A stretch of DNA of 64,000 nt. Source: Branchiostoma floridae. Taxonomy: Eukaryota; Chordata; Leptocardii; Amphioxiformes; Branchiostomatidae. Made by a program: the position numbers and the translations under genes. Below are positions 21,095 to 33,900 of this stretch, in pieces (position 1 is the first letter of the stretch; each line of letters begins with the position of its first letter). The notes below the pieces were generated by a model, which was not told the DNA's origin, made no database searches, and worked only from the letters and a program-made list of their open reading frames with translations. The stretch covers positions 20,845,762 to 20,909,761 of the forward strand of contig NC_049991.1 in assembly GCF_000003815.2 (NCBI RefSeq), given 5' to 3'.

Positions 21095-21855
21095 GCTGGC
21101 ATGTAAGTGTAAACAGGTCACACAACCGTCGAAGACCGAATCACGAGTGTAAACAGGTCCGATCAACTATAATAGATAGAAGATGTGTGTGTATGCAAAC
21201 AGGTCCTACAGCCATTGTAGATCGGATGTAAGTCTAAAAGATCCCACAAACGTCGTAGACCGGAAAGTAAGTGTAAACATGTCCGATCAACCTTCGTACG
21301 TCGTAGATGAGTATAAGCAGGTCCGACAGCCGTGTGCGCGTTGCATATTAGACTTGAATATAAACTTTACCAGGTCAAAAACAAAAGACCATATACATTG
21401 GGTGTGAGTGTAAACTAGTTCCACAACCGTTGTGTGTCAGATTTGAGTGTAAAGTTTAACAGGTCCTATTGTACATCGGGGTTGAAAGAGCCAAACAAGT
21501 CTTCTTTTTCGTCGTCTTCCTCTCAGTATCAAAACTCATTAGGTTGAGGGCTCAGGCACTGGGGGAAGGTGATCATTTTCTTTGTGCAGGTTTTTGGCTG
21601 CCAGGTCGGATATGGGTCTATCTGCAGTCTCGCTCTCAGCAGCCGTCTCACAACCATTGTGGATCGTAAGTGCAAGCAAGGCTTACAACCTTCGTAGATT
21701 TGAGGTGAGTAGAATCAGGTCCTACAACAACCGTCGTAGACCTGACTTGTGTAAACAAGTCCCACAGCCTAAGCGTAAATGTGTCAGAATTGAGTGTAAG
21801 CTGTAACAGGTCTCATAAACTTTGTAGATCGGATGTGAGTTCAAACAGGTTGGAT
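21095..21855. repeat. Degenerate minisatellite of about 40 bp downstream of the RADIL-like stop
   Basis: Repeated theme GAGTGTAAACAGGTCC, CACAACCGTCGTAGAC in direct orientation, strongly diverged, interrupted by an unrelated part near 21490-21660. It adjoins the last coding exon and would lie in the 3' UTR. Confidence 0.75.
21598..21655. repeat. Copy of the end of RADIL-like exon 25
   Basis: AGGTCGGATATGGGTCTATC, CTGCAGTCTCGCTCTCAGCAGCC matches 21847-21887 (AGGTTGGATATGGGTCTGCA, GTTCCACTCTCAGCAGC), which spans the stop codon. So the end of the coding exon has been copied 3'-ward. Confidence 0.65.
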
Positions 21856-21875
21856 ATGGGTCTGCAGTTCCACTC

Positions 21876-21975
21876 TCAGCAGCTAGAAGCCGTGATCTTC
21901 ATGGCCACGGAGCTGTCGGACTTCGCCACCAGAAACCGGAGCTGCTCGCCCGCGTTTCGGATCAGCAACATCGCG
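21876..21975 (-). CDS. RADIL: RADIL-like exon 25 (PDZ end, stop)
   Basis: Acceptor TTCCAG, phase 2 in. Encodes AMLLIRNAGEQLRFLVAKSD then SSVAMKITASSC and TGA at 21878-21876. Supplies the last PDZ strand; LRFLVAKSD is characteristic of RADIL. Confidence 0.92.
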
Positions 21976-24900
21976 CTGGAACAGAAAATACAGACATTAG
22001 GCTACAGAAAGTAACCTGGGAGTTAACCCTTAAACTGCCAAACCCGGATATATGTGTGCCACGTCTGGATATATCCGGGGTAGCGTATTCTCCTGGGGTA
22101 GCAGCTTTCCGCGCGTGTAGCGCACGGACCCCGGAAGTTAGGGACTTCGGCCTTGTTCAGGGGTTTCTTTTTGGAGGTCAGCGGCTAACCCTGGCACGTA
22201 TGGCATTTTACATGGCTAAAACTCTGGACATCACTCCCAGTGGACTAGCCCCCTGCTGTAGTCACTTGCACAAATGTGTGGCCCAGGCGCTACAGAGAAA
22301 TCGAAGCTTACAGAGTACACGGTATTGAGAAGATTGAACTAATTTAAAAATGTTATAATATACAGTAAAATCTCACCTCTGGTAGTCCGCCCCCACCAGA
22401 CTTGTGCCGTTCACTGCCAGGATCCGGTCTCCTAGTCTCAGCCGACCGTCCTGAGGGAAACACAGTCATTACCCTCCCTATGTGTTTATTGATTTATTGA
22501 TATTGCAGACAATGCCATACATGTCAAACCTTGGCAACTTAGCTGATATTGATGCAAACACGTAAATACATTTACACTTCTCATAGAATACACATAAATC
22601 ATAACTAACTCAAATGGTTAACGTATCCTTCAAACAACAAGATTAATCCTTAAGAAAATTCCTTGTGTATTTCTTCATGCATAGAAACAAATAGTTAAAT
22701 AACCAAAGGTATGCAACAAAGCAAAGTGTCGAAGGAGACCATAGGCCTGACAAAAACAAGGACACGTTCGGACACTTATCTTCTAATCATTGATCATAAT
22801 TTACGATGTTAAGCGTTACGGTTGACTAAAAACGATCATTTAAAATATGTACCACATGCACAGATGCTATACAAAGCAAGAAATAATCGGCAAAGAGAAA
22901 GAAAGAGAGGCAGGGAGAAAGAGTGAGATACAGAAAGCTCGAGGACAAGATGGGGGGAGACGGAGAGAGAGAAAGGGAGCGTAAGAGATTGTGTAAAGGA
23001 GGGAGAGAGAGAGAGACAGAGAAGGAGATATGGAGATTTCTGACCTTGTGCGCGGGTCCGTTCGGCACCAAGGTTCTGACGTAGATTCCCGGAGACTTAA
23101 GGGGAGTGTACTGCGGAATAAATCAACCAGACAATTATTACAACACAAGACACTACAACAGACTAACAGCAGTTGCAACAGAAACCTGGTTGATCTATTC
23201 ATATTAAGGCGATTTCTAGAGCCGTGCTCTTTTAAAAGCCATTTTTTTGCTTTCAGAACTATCCAAACTTTCTCTACGTTGGTTCTACAATCCTTTACGC
23301 CAGTCAAGACGGGTGCTTTTTTTTACAAGATTCTGGAGTTCTTATTCCTCACCAGTCGATTTCATAAACAAAATACAAATTCATTAAGATTAAAAATGAA
23401 AGTTATTCCCTTTCTAGAATGTATTTTACCACCCTCCCGCCGTTACAAACAACCAAACAAGCAAGCAAGCAAACAAACAAACACGTGTTCCTCACCAGCC
23501 CATCTATGAGCCCCAGCCCCAGTCCGGTGGGACCACGCCCCAGATCCACCACGAACACCTCATCTTGCGCATCATCCTCTCTCCGGATGCCCTCCAGTAA
23601 CCCCACCACGGAGGACTTCCTGGAAGACCCGTTCTGATTCCCGGAACTCTCGTCCCCGGCTGGGAGGTGGGAGTATAAGTACTACAGTCAAACCACAGTT
23701 CAGCAAACACTTAAAAGACCTGGGAATATGGTCATAGACAGGCGAATTCTATGGAGAAAGTGTGTTTTACTAACTAAAGAGGACGGAACTGTGGCTTGTT
23801 ACCGGTCAAACATAATTGCTTATGTTTAAAAGTTACATGTAGCATTAACATAATATGCTCATGTAGATAGTGTAATATTTTTTGTTCTTCATTTACTCAG
23901 TCACCTGTTACTTGCAATTAGCCTTTGGGCCAGAACTTTAGTGAACTAGATTATCACTATCTGAGCTACTTGTGATAGAGTAGAGATCTACAGGAAATAT
24001 ATACAATTAAAACGCACATCAAATCGAGAATGACAGATTCTAACTCACGTTTTCCGCGGGGAGTTTCGTCAACAATTCCGTCAGGTCGTGGTCCGTTCGG
24101 CTGCGTGACGTCATGTTCGGTAATCGTCGCCAGTGACGTCACCTCGCTGACGGGAAGCACGCGCAGTCCGCTGGACGATAGCGGCGTCACGTCGACGTCA
24201 TCGTTCACCTCGACGTAGTTCTGTGGGTCCTCCTTGACGTGGCCGACGTCGCCGGCGACGCCGTCGTGAAGCGAGTCGTCGTCACTCATGTACACCACGT
24301 GCGCGGTAAACGTACCCTGGGTGGACGAATGAATGAATGGCTGAATGGCTGAATGGATGAATAAATGAATGAATGAATGAATGAATGGTTTATTTGCTCA
24401 TTATAATCCGGCAAAAAGTATATACCCCTGTAGCAGAACGACACCGAAGTAAGCTATTCAGAAAGTAAGCTAGTGTGTTATACTATCTAACTGAAGTACA
24501 CCTGTAGTAGGTGCCGCCTTTGCATAGGGACCACCTGGCCAATCGACAAATAGCATTTACTCGACAAGTAGCTGGATATTATTTAAGAGACCATGCTCTT
24601 CAACAGATCTCCTCAGTGCCACTGAGCTGACGGAAGGTAATGAATGGGTGTTATCTGAAACGTTTCCAAAATCATATCCAGTTGCTTGAGTAACGGCTAT
24701 TTGGGGAACCTTATTACCTGGATGTCTCATCTTCATCGATGCACCTAGCCATTTTCGGCCACTTTTGGCGGGCCATTCGATCGTTTTTTCATTGAGCCTT
24801 ACTAACCAGTCTACAGCTACCGTTTTCTTTAAGATGTTGGGGGAAATCTTTCCTACCTGAGCGGACGGTGGGACGGGGTCGACAGAGGACACTTTTAGCG

Positions 24901-27900
24901 GAGTGGAGGTCGCACTTGGCTTTAGCAGCTCCTCCTGGCTTCTGACGCTGATCTGCAGGCCCGGTGTTCGCTTCACCTTCGGTCCCTCCTCCACCTTCTG
25001 CTGTTCCCCGAACAGCCGCAAGACGGCGTCCTGGTACTGTCGGAAGGACGGCTGGGAGGGCGGCGCGGCCAGGTCCAGCTGGAAGCCGGAGATCGGCAGG
25101 ACCAGGGGCGGGTGGTTGTTGAAGCTTTCCAGGATGTCCGCTGGAATGAGGGGAAGAAATATTCGTAAGAACTAATTCTGCATGTTAAGTTACACATGTA
25201 ATTCGTCCAGACACACCGGTATATGTTATCCCTCCATGTGCAACAGTACTCGACTATACAAACACTAGTCTTAGTGGTTGACAAATGTACCATTGTTGTT
25301 GTTGTTTTTAATTTAAAAAAAAAGAACTAATTCAGCTTGTATTATCACAGCCAATCTTCAGCCATAAGACAAATTAAGCTGTGTTTCTTCAACCTTTCTT
25401 ATTTTGATAAATTTGACGGAAAATCTCAAACCAGGGCCCCCTTGTTCTTTACCACTCACAACAACAGACCCCTGAATTCGTGGATGAACTTTAAGGTCTA
25501 CCACGGTATCCCTTATGCTTTCAAGGCTACATCCACTTCTTATTGCAGTTATAGAGACCTTTTAAGCGGGCTAGCCTTGGCTGAGCTTTACTCGGGGAAA
25601 CGGAGCTCTCTGTCGCCCGGGTAATCTTCTGCATCGGTGGTTGCAGAACTTCATAAGGCCAATTAAATTTCTGCTGCTTAGAATTCCTACTGAGTGCCAA
25701 AGACTAGATCGGTGAAGGAAAGCTGGAGGATGATCTGCCCAACCTAAAACCTGACCAATCCACAGTTGACTGCACAGCAGGTACGTCTTAACTATTTTAT
25801 GAGCTACGTATCTCTTCACTTCTTCTTGTAGCGTGAGAAGAAAAGCACTGAAACTTAAGTATTACAAGGAACCTCACCAGTTTTCAGGGCAGGCTCCACC
25901 TCCTCAGGCGGGGGGAACCAGCCCCTGGGGCGGGGCCTGCCGGGGCCGAGCTGGTACTCTCCGAGAACCTGCTGCAGTTGGGCCGCGTTTAGCGCAGGGA
26001 AGTCTCGCCGTAAGGTCGCCCAGTCCGACTGCAGGTAAACATCAACAACAACAGCAATATAAACAACAGCATCAATAACAACAACTATACATGCTGTAGC
26101 TGGGCCTCGTTCTGCGCAGGGAAGTTTCTCCGTAAGGTCGCACAGTCTGACTACGGGTAAATATCAACGACATGAAACAACAAATTCTAAACCAATTGGC
26201 AAGTGGCCGACTGAGAAACCATTAGACATATCGGTCAACCAACCTACCAAACAAACAAACAAACAAACAAACAAAAACAAACAACATGATGTACGACAAA
26301 ACAAAACAAAACTTTACGTAACCAACACTTAATAAAGAGACGGGGGCGACACAGGTTATCTGGCAGCTTTGACCGATGCTGCAGTCACGTGTTTCCGACG
26401 TCAAGTTCCGGTATGTGTAGTAGACGGGTCCAAACCGGCGGAGTAAGCCGAAACTTTGGGTAAGTCCAAACTTTCTCTATTGTTAGATACGTCGTTCATT
26501 TTCATTGCAATGCCGTTCATCCACACGCACGGATGGACGTTCATATTCAGAACCATACGTACTTGTAGCAGGTGAACTTTGGGCGTGGCCAGCAGGTCCA
26601 CCGCTGCGGACAGTTTAGCCATGAACTTGTCAGCCTCCTCCCCCAGCCCCGCGTCAGCTGCCCAGGTCTCCAGCTGGTCCAGGTTCCCGCGGATCTGCAC
26701 ACCTTTCTGCCACTTGTAGAAGCGCCCTCCTGCGCCTGGGGACAAAAACGCAGTATGGTATAACGTAAGCTAAGGGTTCAACCCACCGCACGTGCAAATA
26801 CGTGCGGCCTACGTACCTTTAGGGATCCGTTAGTGATAAGTACAGCCTCCGTATACGTACGAACTCGTATGGAATCCGACGGATTTTGAAGCACGCAGAC
26901 ACACCGAAGAACTTTACGTGCAGGCAAACTTTTGTGTGCCATCGGGCTGCGGATTCGTCCCCAGTACGTGCCAGTACGGGCTACGCGCCTACCCTGTACA
27001 GCCTGAACGTTTTCAGAAATACGTGGCGGATGTGGCCTCCCAAAAAACGTACGGACAAATTGCTGACGTACTGCGGGTTGTACCCTTAGCTTAAGATAGC
27101 ACAAGTAAGGGTTTGGTCACATAGGTCGTAAGATCGTAGTATGATCGCTAACTTCGGACATTTTGGAGGACGAACATGTACGTCCCCTGCAAAGTTCAAC
27201 TATCTTGGTATACAAAATGCTGCTTTAGATCCAAGTCGGTGGTTGGTTCTGTCACGGCCTGTTCGAAAACCCTATGGCATTAAATTATAAAATCGCACGA
27301 CGTGACCGCGCCCCAAACAACGCGCTGCTAGGGTTTGAATATCTCGGTTAACGGCTGGTTTGGAGACAGCTGTAGTAGCCTGTACGGACCGGGCATGAGC
27401 GCATCGATCTGTGCGGTACACAGTTGTTTGCCTTTGAAAGAAAAAAAAAATCAATTTGTTTTTTTCCAAGTATTTGCAAAGCTTTTCTACTAGACACCTG
27501 GTACGTGACAGAAGAAAAGCGACGGTGAACGGTTGCCCAACCAGCCAGCCTCCTTAGCTCAGGGGTTAGAGCACTGGTCTTGTAAACCAGGGGTCGTGAG
27601 TTCAAATCTCACAGGGGGCTTCTCTTTTGTTGGACGTTTTTCTTCGCACACTTTCCCGAGATATTCCTTACGCCTAACTTTTTTTAAACACGAACAGACT
27701 GTAAGATGTCTAACCTCGAAATAACTGAAGTGTTTTTGAATGTTTTAGGTGCTAAAATTGGCAGATTACCATTCATTTCAATGTAAACGAAAATGCCATC
27801 ATTTATTGCTATGATATATTAAACTGGACCTAGCGATGCTTTTTCTAATTGTATTACATAATTCAGAACATGAAAGTTATAATTTAACCCTATCCAGTCA

Positions 27901-30900
27901 GATGGGGGGGGGGGGGGGGGCCGTAAAAAGCCTGCGCCAAATTTGACGTCGTATAACTTTGAAACGACTTTAGCTAGGACAACCAAACTTAGTGACTTTT
28001 TCCTAAAATACTCGTTATTTATAAAAAAAGAAATAAACCTTACCCCTCTCCATGAGCGTGTTGAAGAGTGACGCGTTCATGAAGAAGAACAGGTACGCAA
28101 ACATCTGTGACGTCATCTGGGTGTGCAGTTGGCAGTCCTGGAGGATGGACCAGGTGGACTGGAGGACGTACCTGTGGAAATAAAACACCTGGTTGTCGTA
28201 CCTGGGAAAACACGCCTGTATTTTCATCATAATGACTGGGGTCGACTCAGGAGAGTTCTTTTCACACAATACACGGCGGGGCGCAAGGGGGACATAAGTG
28301 TTAACAGATAACGTTAGTTCACCTTTATCCGCAGGGTAACCTATATCCGTTGCGTTTGAAAAATGGATAGTTATGGGTATCAAGTCGACGGACGATAGTC
28401 TCAAACTACAATAGTTTGAACATATTACAACTTGAAACCAACATCTGTCGACTTGATATCCCGTATTACCGTGTGTGTGAACACAACGAATATAGGTTAC
28501 CCTGCGGGTAAAGGTGAACTAGCGATACAAAAAAAAATGACGCCTGACCTGAGTATCGCATGCTAATTGAAAGTCCATTTGAAATCGACTCCGCTGATTC
28601 AAACACAGTAAAACGCAACTTTTACACAGTATTCCATCGGCTCCGAGTCAGTCCCAGCAGAACCTACTCCGGCTAAATCTACTCTGGAAAACGCGGGTGC
28701 AAACCAGCCATTAATTTATATTCACACATAATTCTTACAAAATTGTGCTATTTTGTATGGTTTAGGTTCTATTGGTAATTTTGTGAAGTACACTCACGTG
28801 ATAGCGTCCACAGTTTGACTGCTGGGCTTGTCTGGGTTCCTTCCGGCTTCAGGAGTTTCCGATGATTTCTCGTCTTCTGCAAAAGGGTTGCTGTCCAGCA
28901 CCGTGGGTAAGGCGATGTACAGAGTCTGGGTCAAAACACAATGATGAAATATCAGGCTACATCATCATCATCATCATCATCATCGGTCGACGTGATCAAA
29001 TGTAAACATGTTCGCACATGTTCGCACACGACGGGGTGATACCGCCCCTTTCGGGGTGACATACCCTTTCGCAGGCTAATTACAAGACGGGGATGCGCCA
29101 GGTCTCCCGTCCGGGTGAATGATGTAAATCACCGTGTGGCTGATACGGTATGGAGGTTCGCCAGGTCTCCACCCGGGTGATTTGAAGTGAATCACCAACT
29201 CCGGACAGAAGGGTTTGCTCCAACCACACCGCACCATCGCACGTGTGGGGGTTCTTTAACGTGCATGGGGTGTGACTCTCCCCATACACGGGACCTCCAT
29301 TTAACGTCCTATCCGAGGGACGACTCATTTTGCACTTGAGTAAAGTGAGGAAAGTCGTGTAAAGTGCCTTTCCCAAGGGCACAAGACCGGCAACACGGAG
29401 GCGGATTCGAACCGGCGACCTCTCGGTCACGGGCCGTATACACTACCACTGTGCTACGCGGCCCCACAAACCCATATAATGTAGTTACAATTTTTTTTAC
29501 AATAATTGTAATACATATCCGTTCACTCAATGGTTTAGCCTTAAATATAATCTCCAATCAGATCCTACTGTAAAATAAGATAGTATCAAAAGTTGCCAGA
29601 GGAGAAAAGCCTGCCTAAGAGTGTACATGTGTCACCTCTTGGCTGACTACACTCCTTGGCCAGTTCGGTACTATCTTATGCCATTGTAGGATCTGCTTGG
29701 AGACTACCTTCGATGAACAGCTAGTCGGTCATGATAAACAGCTGCGGCCCGCCACATGTTGCCGGGTCACCACATCGATATCATAGTACGTTACCTTGGG
29801 CAGGTAGCACACACATATTGTTGAGGTATTTTGATGCCGAGGAACACATACCATGGTGACGATGAAGAACACAAACATTGACCAGGTAATCTACAAAAAT
29901 AATGAGGTAGCACACATACATTGATGACGCAGCAAACATACCTTGGTGAGGTAGTACACACTTTGTTGGAACGTGTACACATACCTTGGTGAGGTAGTAC
30001 ACACTTTTTTGGAACGTGTACACATACCTTGGTGAGGTAGTACACACTTTGTTGGAACGTGTACACATACCTTGGTGAGGTAGTACACACTTTTTTGGAA
30101 CGTGTACGCATACCTTGGTGAGGTAGTACACACTTTGTTGAAACGTGTACACATACCTTTGTGAGGTAGTACACACTTTGTTGAAACGTGTACATGACGA
30201 CTTCCTCCAGCACGGACAGGACTTCCTCGTCAGCCACGGCGACGGAGGCCCGGGTGTTGGGCGGCAGGGCAGCGGGCGGGGCGCACAGGTAGTCCGGGAG
30301 GTTCGCCTGGAACGTGGCGGAAGGTGGCAGAAGTTAGAACGCTCTTGTGCATGTGTGTGCGCGTTTATGTGTATGTGTGTGTCTGTGCGCGCGTGTGAGT
30401 GTATGTCAGCCACGGCGACGGAAGCCCATTTTGACAGATTTCTATCGTGCTGAAACATGTTTTCTACCTTTATGTAACTTGCTACATCTTCGGCTAGTCT
30501 GCACGTGTGACGTAAAATCCGATGTCCGAGGCTAACTGGCCCCTCTGGGCGCGGCAATGTCTGACGGGCCTTAAGAAGCGCGATTAAATCAGGCTAGTCT
30601 TCGGCTTACGCCAAAAAATTATTTCAGCACGATAGAAATTTGTCAAAATGTCACGGGTGTTGTGAGTGTTTTTATGAAAGGGGATACATTAGAATGTTCT
30701 AAACGAGAAAAAGGTTTACCTGTAGGAAGGCCAGCATCTCCAGTGAGTTGGACATCCAGAAGATTATGGGCTTGAGCAGGGGGAGGAGCTCGTCTGTGGC
30801 CTGGATCGGGTCGCTGGGTCTGGGAGGGAGGAGTGGGGCGTTAGGTGTAAGAGTAACTCCGATGAAAGTTAGCTAGGCATCCAGGTAGTAAGATACTTTT

Positions 30901-33900
30901 GTAAATGTATTTAAGTTCGCGGGGATGAATTTTCGCGGTAGCGGGAAAAAAAGGACTTTTCGTGGTGGTTTTAATTTCGCGGTAACATCATACACTGCAG
31001 ACTAATACCACAATAGAAAAATGTTCGCGGTGGATTTAAGTTCGCGATGAAGTGGTCACCGCGAAAACCGCGAACATTAATCCACCGCGAACAGTTCTGC
31101 ATTTATAGTACGCAATATGATAGTTACTCAAGTAAATGGATGTAAAAATCATACTACTGAGTAATTAATATTTGAATCTGTATCTTGCGCATGCACGCAG
31201 CGCTGATTTTATGACTGTTACCCACGAACGTTTGCAGTACCAGTAGTTTACAAGGCACTCACCTGTCACCTGGCCTGTTGGAGATTTCTTTCGTTCTCTC
31301 CTGAAGAAAATATACAGAGAACGTCAAAACTTTGTTTCATGATTATCATACTGTTGAACTACACATTGTTGTTAACGACAGACCATAGATTGTTGCCCTT
31401 TGCTGGAATTTCCTGTGTCCATGAATAAAAAAAACTGAACGACTGGATCTTTAAGTCATATTTTCGATTGAAACAATGCACAATCTTGCTACCATAGCAC
31501 AGAAACACTCACCCAAGCGATACTTTGTACCAGACTGGAGATCTTCAGCAGCAACTTCCGGGTTGTCGTCTGGTCACCCGTCATAGCCGAGTATTCCACG
31601 CATGCGCACATCAGGTACGCCGGCGCCAGCTTATATCCGGGACCTTCCATGATTACCATGGTAGTGATGTATTCCAGGAGGTCGTCCTCCTTCCCAGGAA
31701 GGTAACAGAGTTTGAGTCTCGTCCGATCGGCCTGCCAATCAAGAAGTCTCTGATTGGGTGGGGCTTGTGCGGATTTTTTCTCTACAGCGGGACTTGCGGG
31801 TTGAGCCGATTCCTGGCGAGGGGGTTCCTCAAGCACAAGTTTTGGGACCGGAGGCAGACTTTTCTCGTCAACGATCGAGGTCTGTACCGAGTGGGACACG
31901 GGCACGTAGTCGGGTTCGGCGCTTTCTCTCCCAGTCAGCCATTTCAGTTCCCTCGGGATCTCCTGAACCGAGGTCGGGTCTTTGAAGAGAAAGACGTAGT
32001 GTTCCCCGAAGGCGAGCAGGTCGCCCGGGTTGAGCTCGACTCTGTGGTAGACCGGCACGCCGTTGACCGTCATACGGGCGCCACGGAGCGGTTCCGCCGT
32101 AACCACCTGCCGCACTGCCTCGCTGTCTCTCGCTATCGAGTCCGCCGCGGCTTTTCTACACAACCAGCAGTGCTGAGGAAGGATGTCCTGGCCGGACAGC
32201 AAGATGTCCACTTTCACAGGCTCCGGCGTGGCGCTGCCTTCGGTGTCTGCCTGATCCATCGCACCGTCGCCCTGCCCCCTCTCGGGGCCACCCACCTCCC
32301 CTCCCCGCCCGACCATGGCCACGGGCTCGCTCAGTAGGTAGAGCAAAAGGTCCAGCTCCGGGTTGCAGCCCCGTATCGTGAGGAGGAAGGGGTAGTCCAC
32401 GGGGGGACGCACGCTGTAGGCCGAGGAGGTGCCCTGGGAGCTCTCGGTTTCTTCGGGCTCCTGCTCGTTACTGTCGTCTAGTCTCGAGTTTAGCTGTTAA
32501 AAACATTGCTTTGTTATTGATACAAGTAAAATGATACATATTCGTCTTGTTTGTCTCTGTCAACGTGTAAAATTTGTGAAAATTTGGTCTAAACCAAAAT
32601 TCTATCAATTCCAACCAGGATATTTAATTGGAACCAGGAATTAAATGTAGGCTAAGCTGTTCCCTCTCCCATGCGTTTGCAAGCTTTTGCATTGTTAAGG
32701 TTAATGCTGTCTTAATGTGCTTGGTGTTGCTGTTTATCTGTAACGCTAGTTCACCATTACCAGCAGGGTAACCTATTTTCGTTGTTTTAAAATGGGGTAT
32801 TAGGGGATATCAAGTCGACGGACGGAGATTTTCAACTACAGTATTTTGAGAATATTGAAATTTGAAACCTCCATCCGTAAAGTTTATATCCTTTAACACC
32901 TGTTTTAACAACAACGGATATAGGTTATCCCGCGGATAAGGGTGACATATCGTTGGGCATTAACGCAGTCACACGACAAAGACATAGATATCAGTGGTAT
33001 TCTTTTCAAACTGACTTCCAAGCTGTTTCCGATGTCCTTCAGGTCACGTGACAGCTCCTCCTCGCCGACCGTGCGGGACCGGCCACGTGACATCTGTATC
33101 CGCCGCGCCTGCGCGTTGATGCCCGCCGTGACCGTGTCCACTCCGTCGGACTGGAACAGATGGATCTCCTCTCTTCTCCGCATCTCAAATCTGGGAATTT
33201 CATCAATACATCAATGGATCAATCCTCAACTGATCGATCGAACAATTTCAAAAGCAATTGGACGAACACATAAATTTACGTCATTTTGAATATCTTACTT
33301 CGCATCTCAAATCTGAGAATTTATCAATAAATCAATGTATCGATAAATCAGCCAATAGATCAATTGGTTGATCAACCAACGTGCATGAAAAAGAATATTA
33401 GCGTCATTTCTTGTGTTATTATTTCTTATTTTGAATCTGTAGTTAGGGCAACAAGGTAGATGTTCACTTGGTTCTAGTCACCAGTATTCTCTGCTGGTTC
33501 TTTTCCATTTGCTATTCGGAATACGCTAAACGAAAACCGCATCCAGTCTATAAGTAGTTTCTAATGACAATTGATTTGTAAAGTTCAAGATATGTGAGGA
33601 CGACGAACCTTCTGGAGTATCCTATTTCAGGTTTCCATAGCGACTGAATCTCCAATGGCTTCTCGTTGTCTCCTATGACTCGGACGCACTCCTCCTCCCA
33701 AATCTGGGACATCGGTTAGAGAAAAAATAAATCCTTAAGCTTTATAACACAGCTAAATCGGACACATCCAAGTTTGTTTTTTCATCATAGTATAAATAAG
33801 CATATACGTGAAAGTACAAGGTGCTCATTTGGATGAGTATACTTTTGAAAATGCAAGTATCATTAAACAGAAAAAGTGCTAGGTGATATTATTCGATGTC

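Noticed and set aside
24557-24856. Extension of the exon 20 frame past its donor
   Set aside because: The 100 extra codons lie in a family-D repeat and do not resemble RADIL; the GTAGGA donor and phase match to exon 21 are better.
29781-30557. Minus-strand frames of 258 and 148 codons over exon 15
   Set aside because: They read through the exon 15 donor into the 43-bp minisatellite. Only 30157-30306 is supported by family similarity.
31525-32337. Plus-strand frame of 270 codons opposite the FHA exon
   Set aside because: Shadow of the GC-rich coding exon on the other strand.
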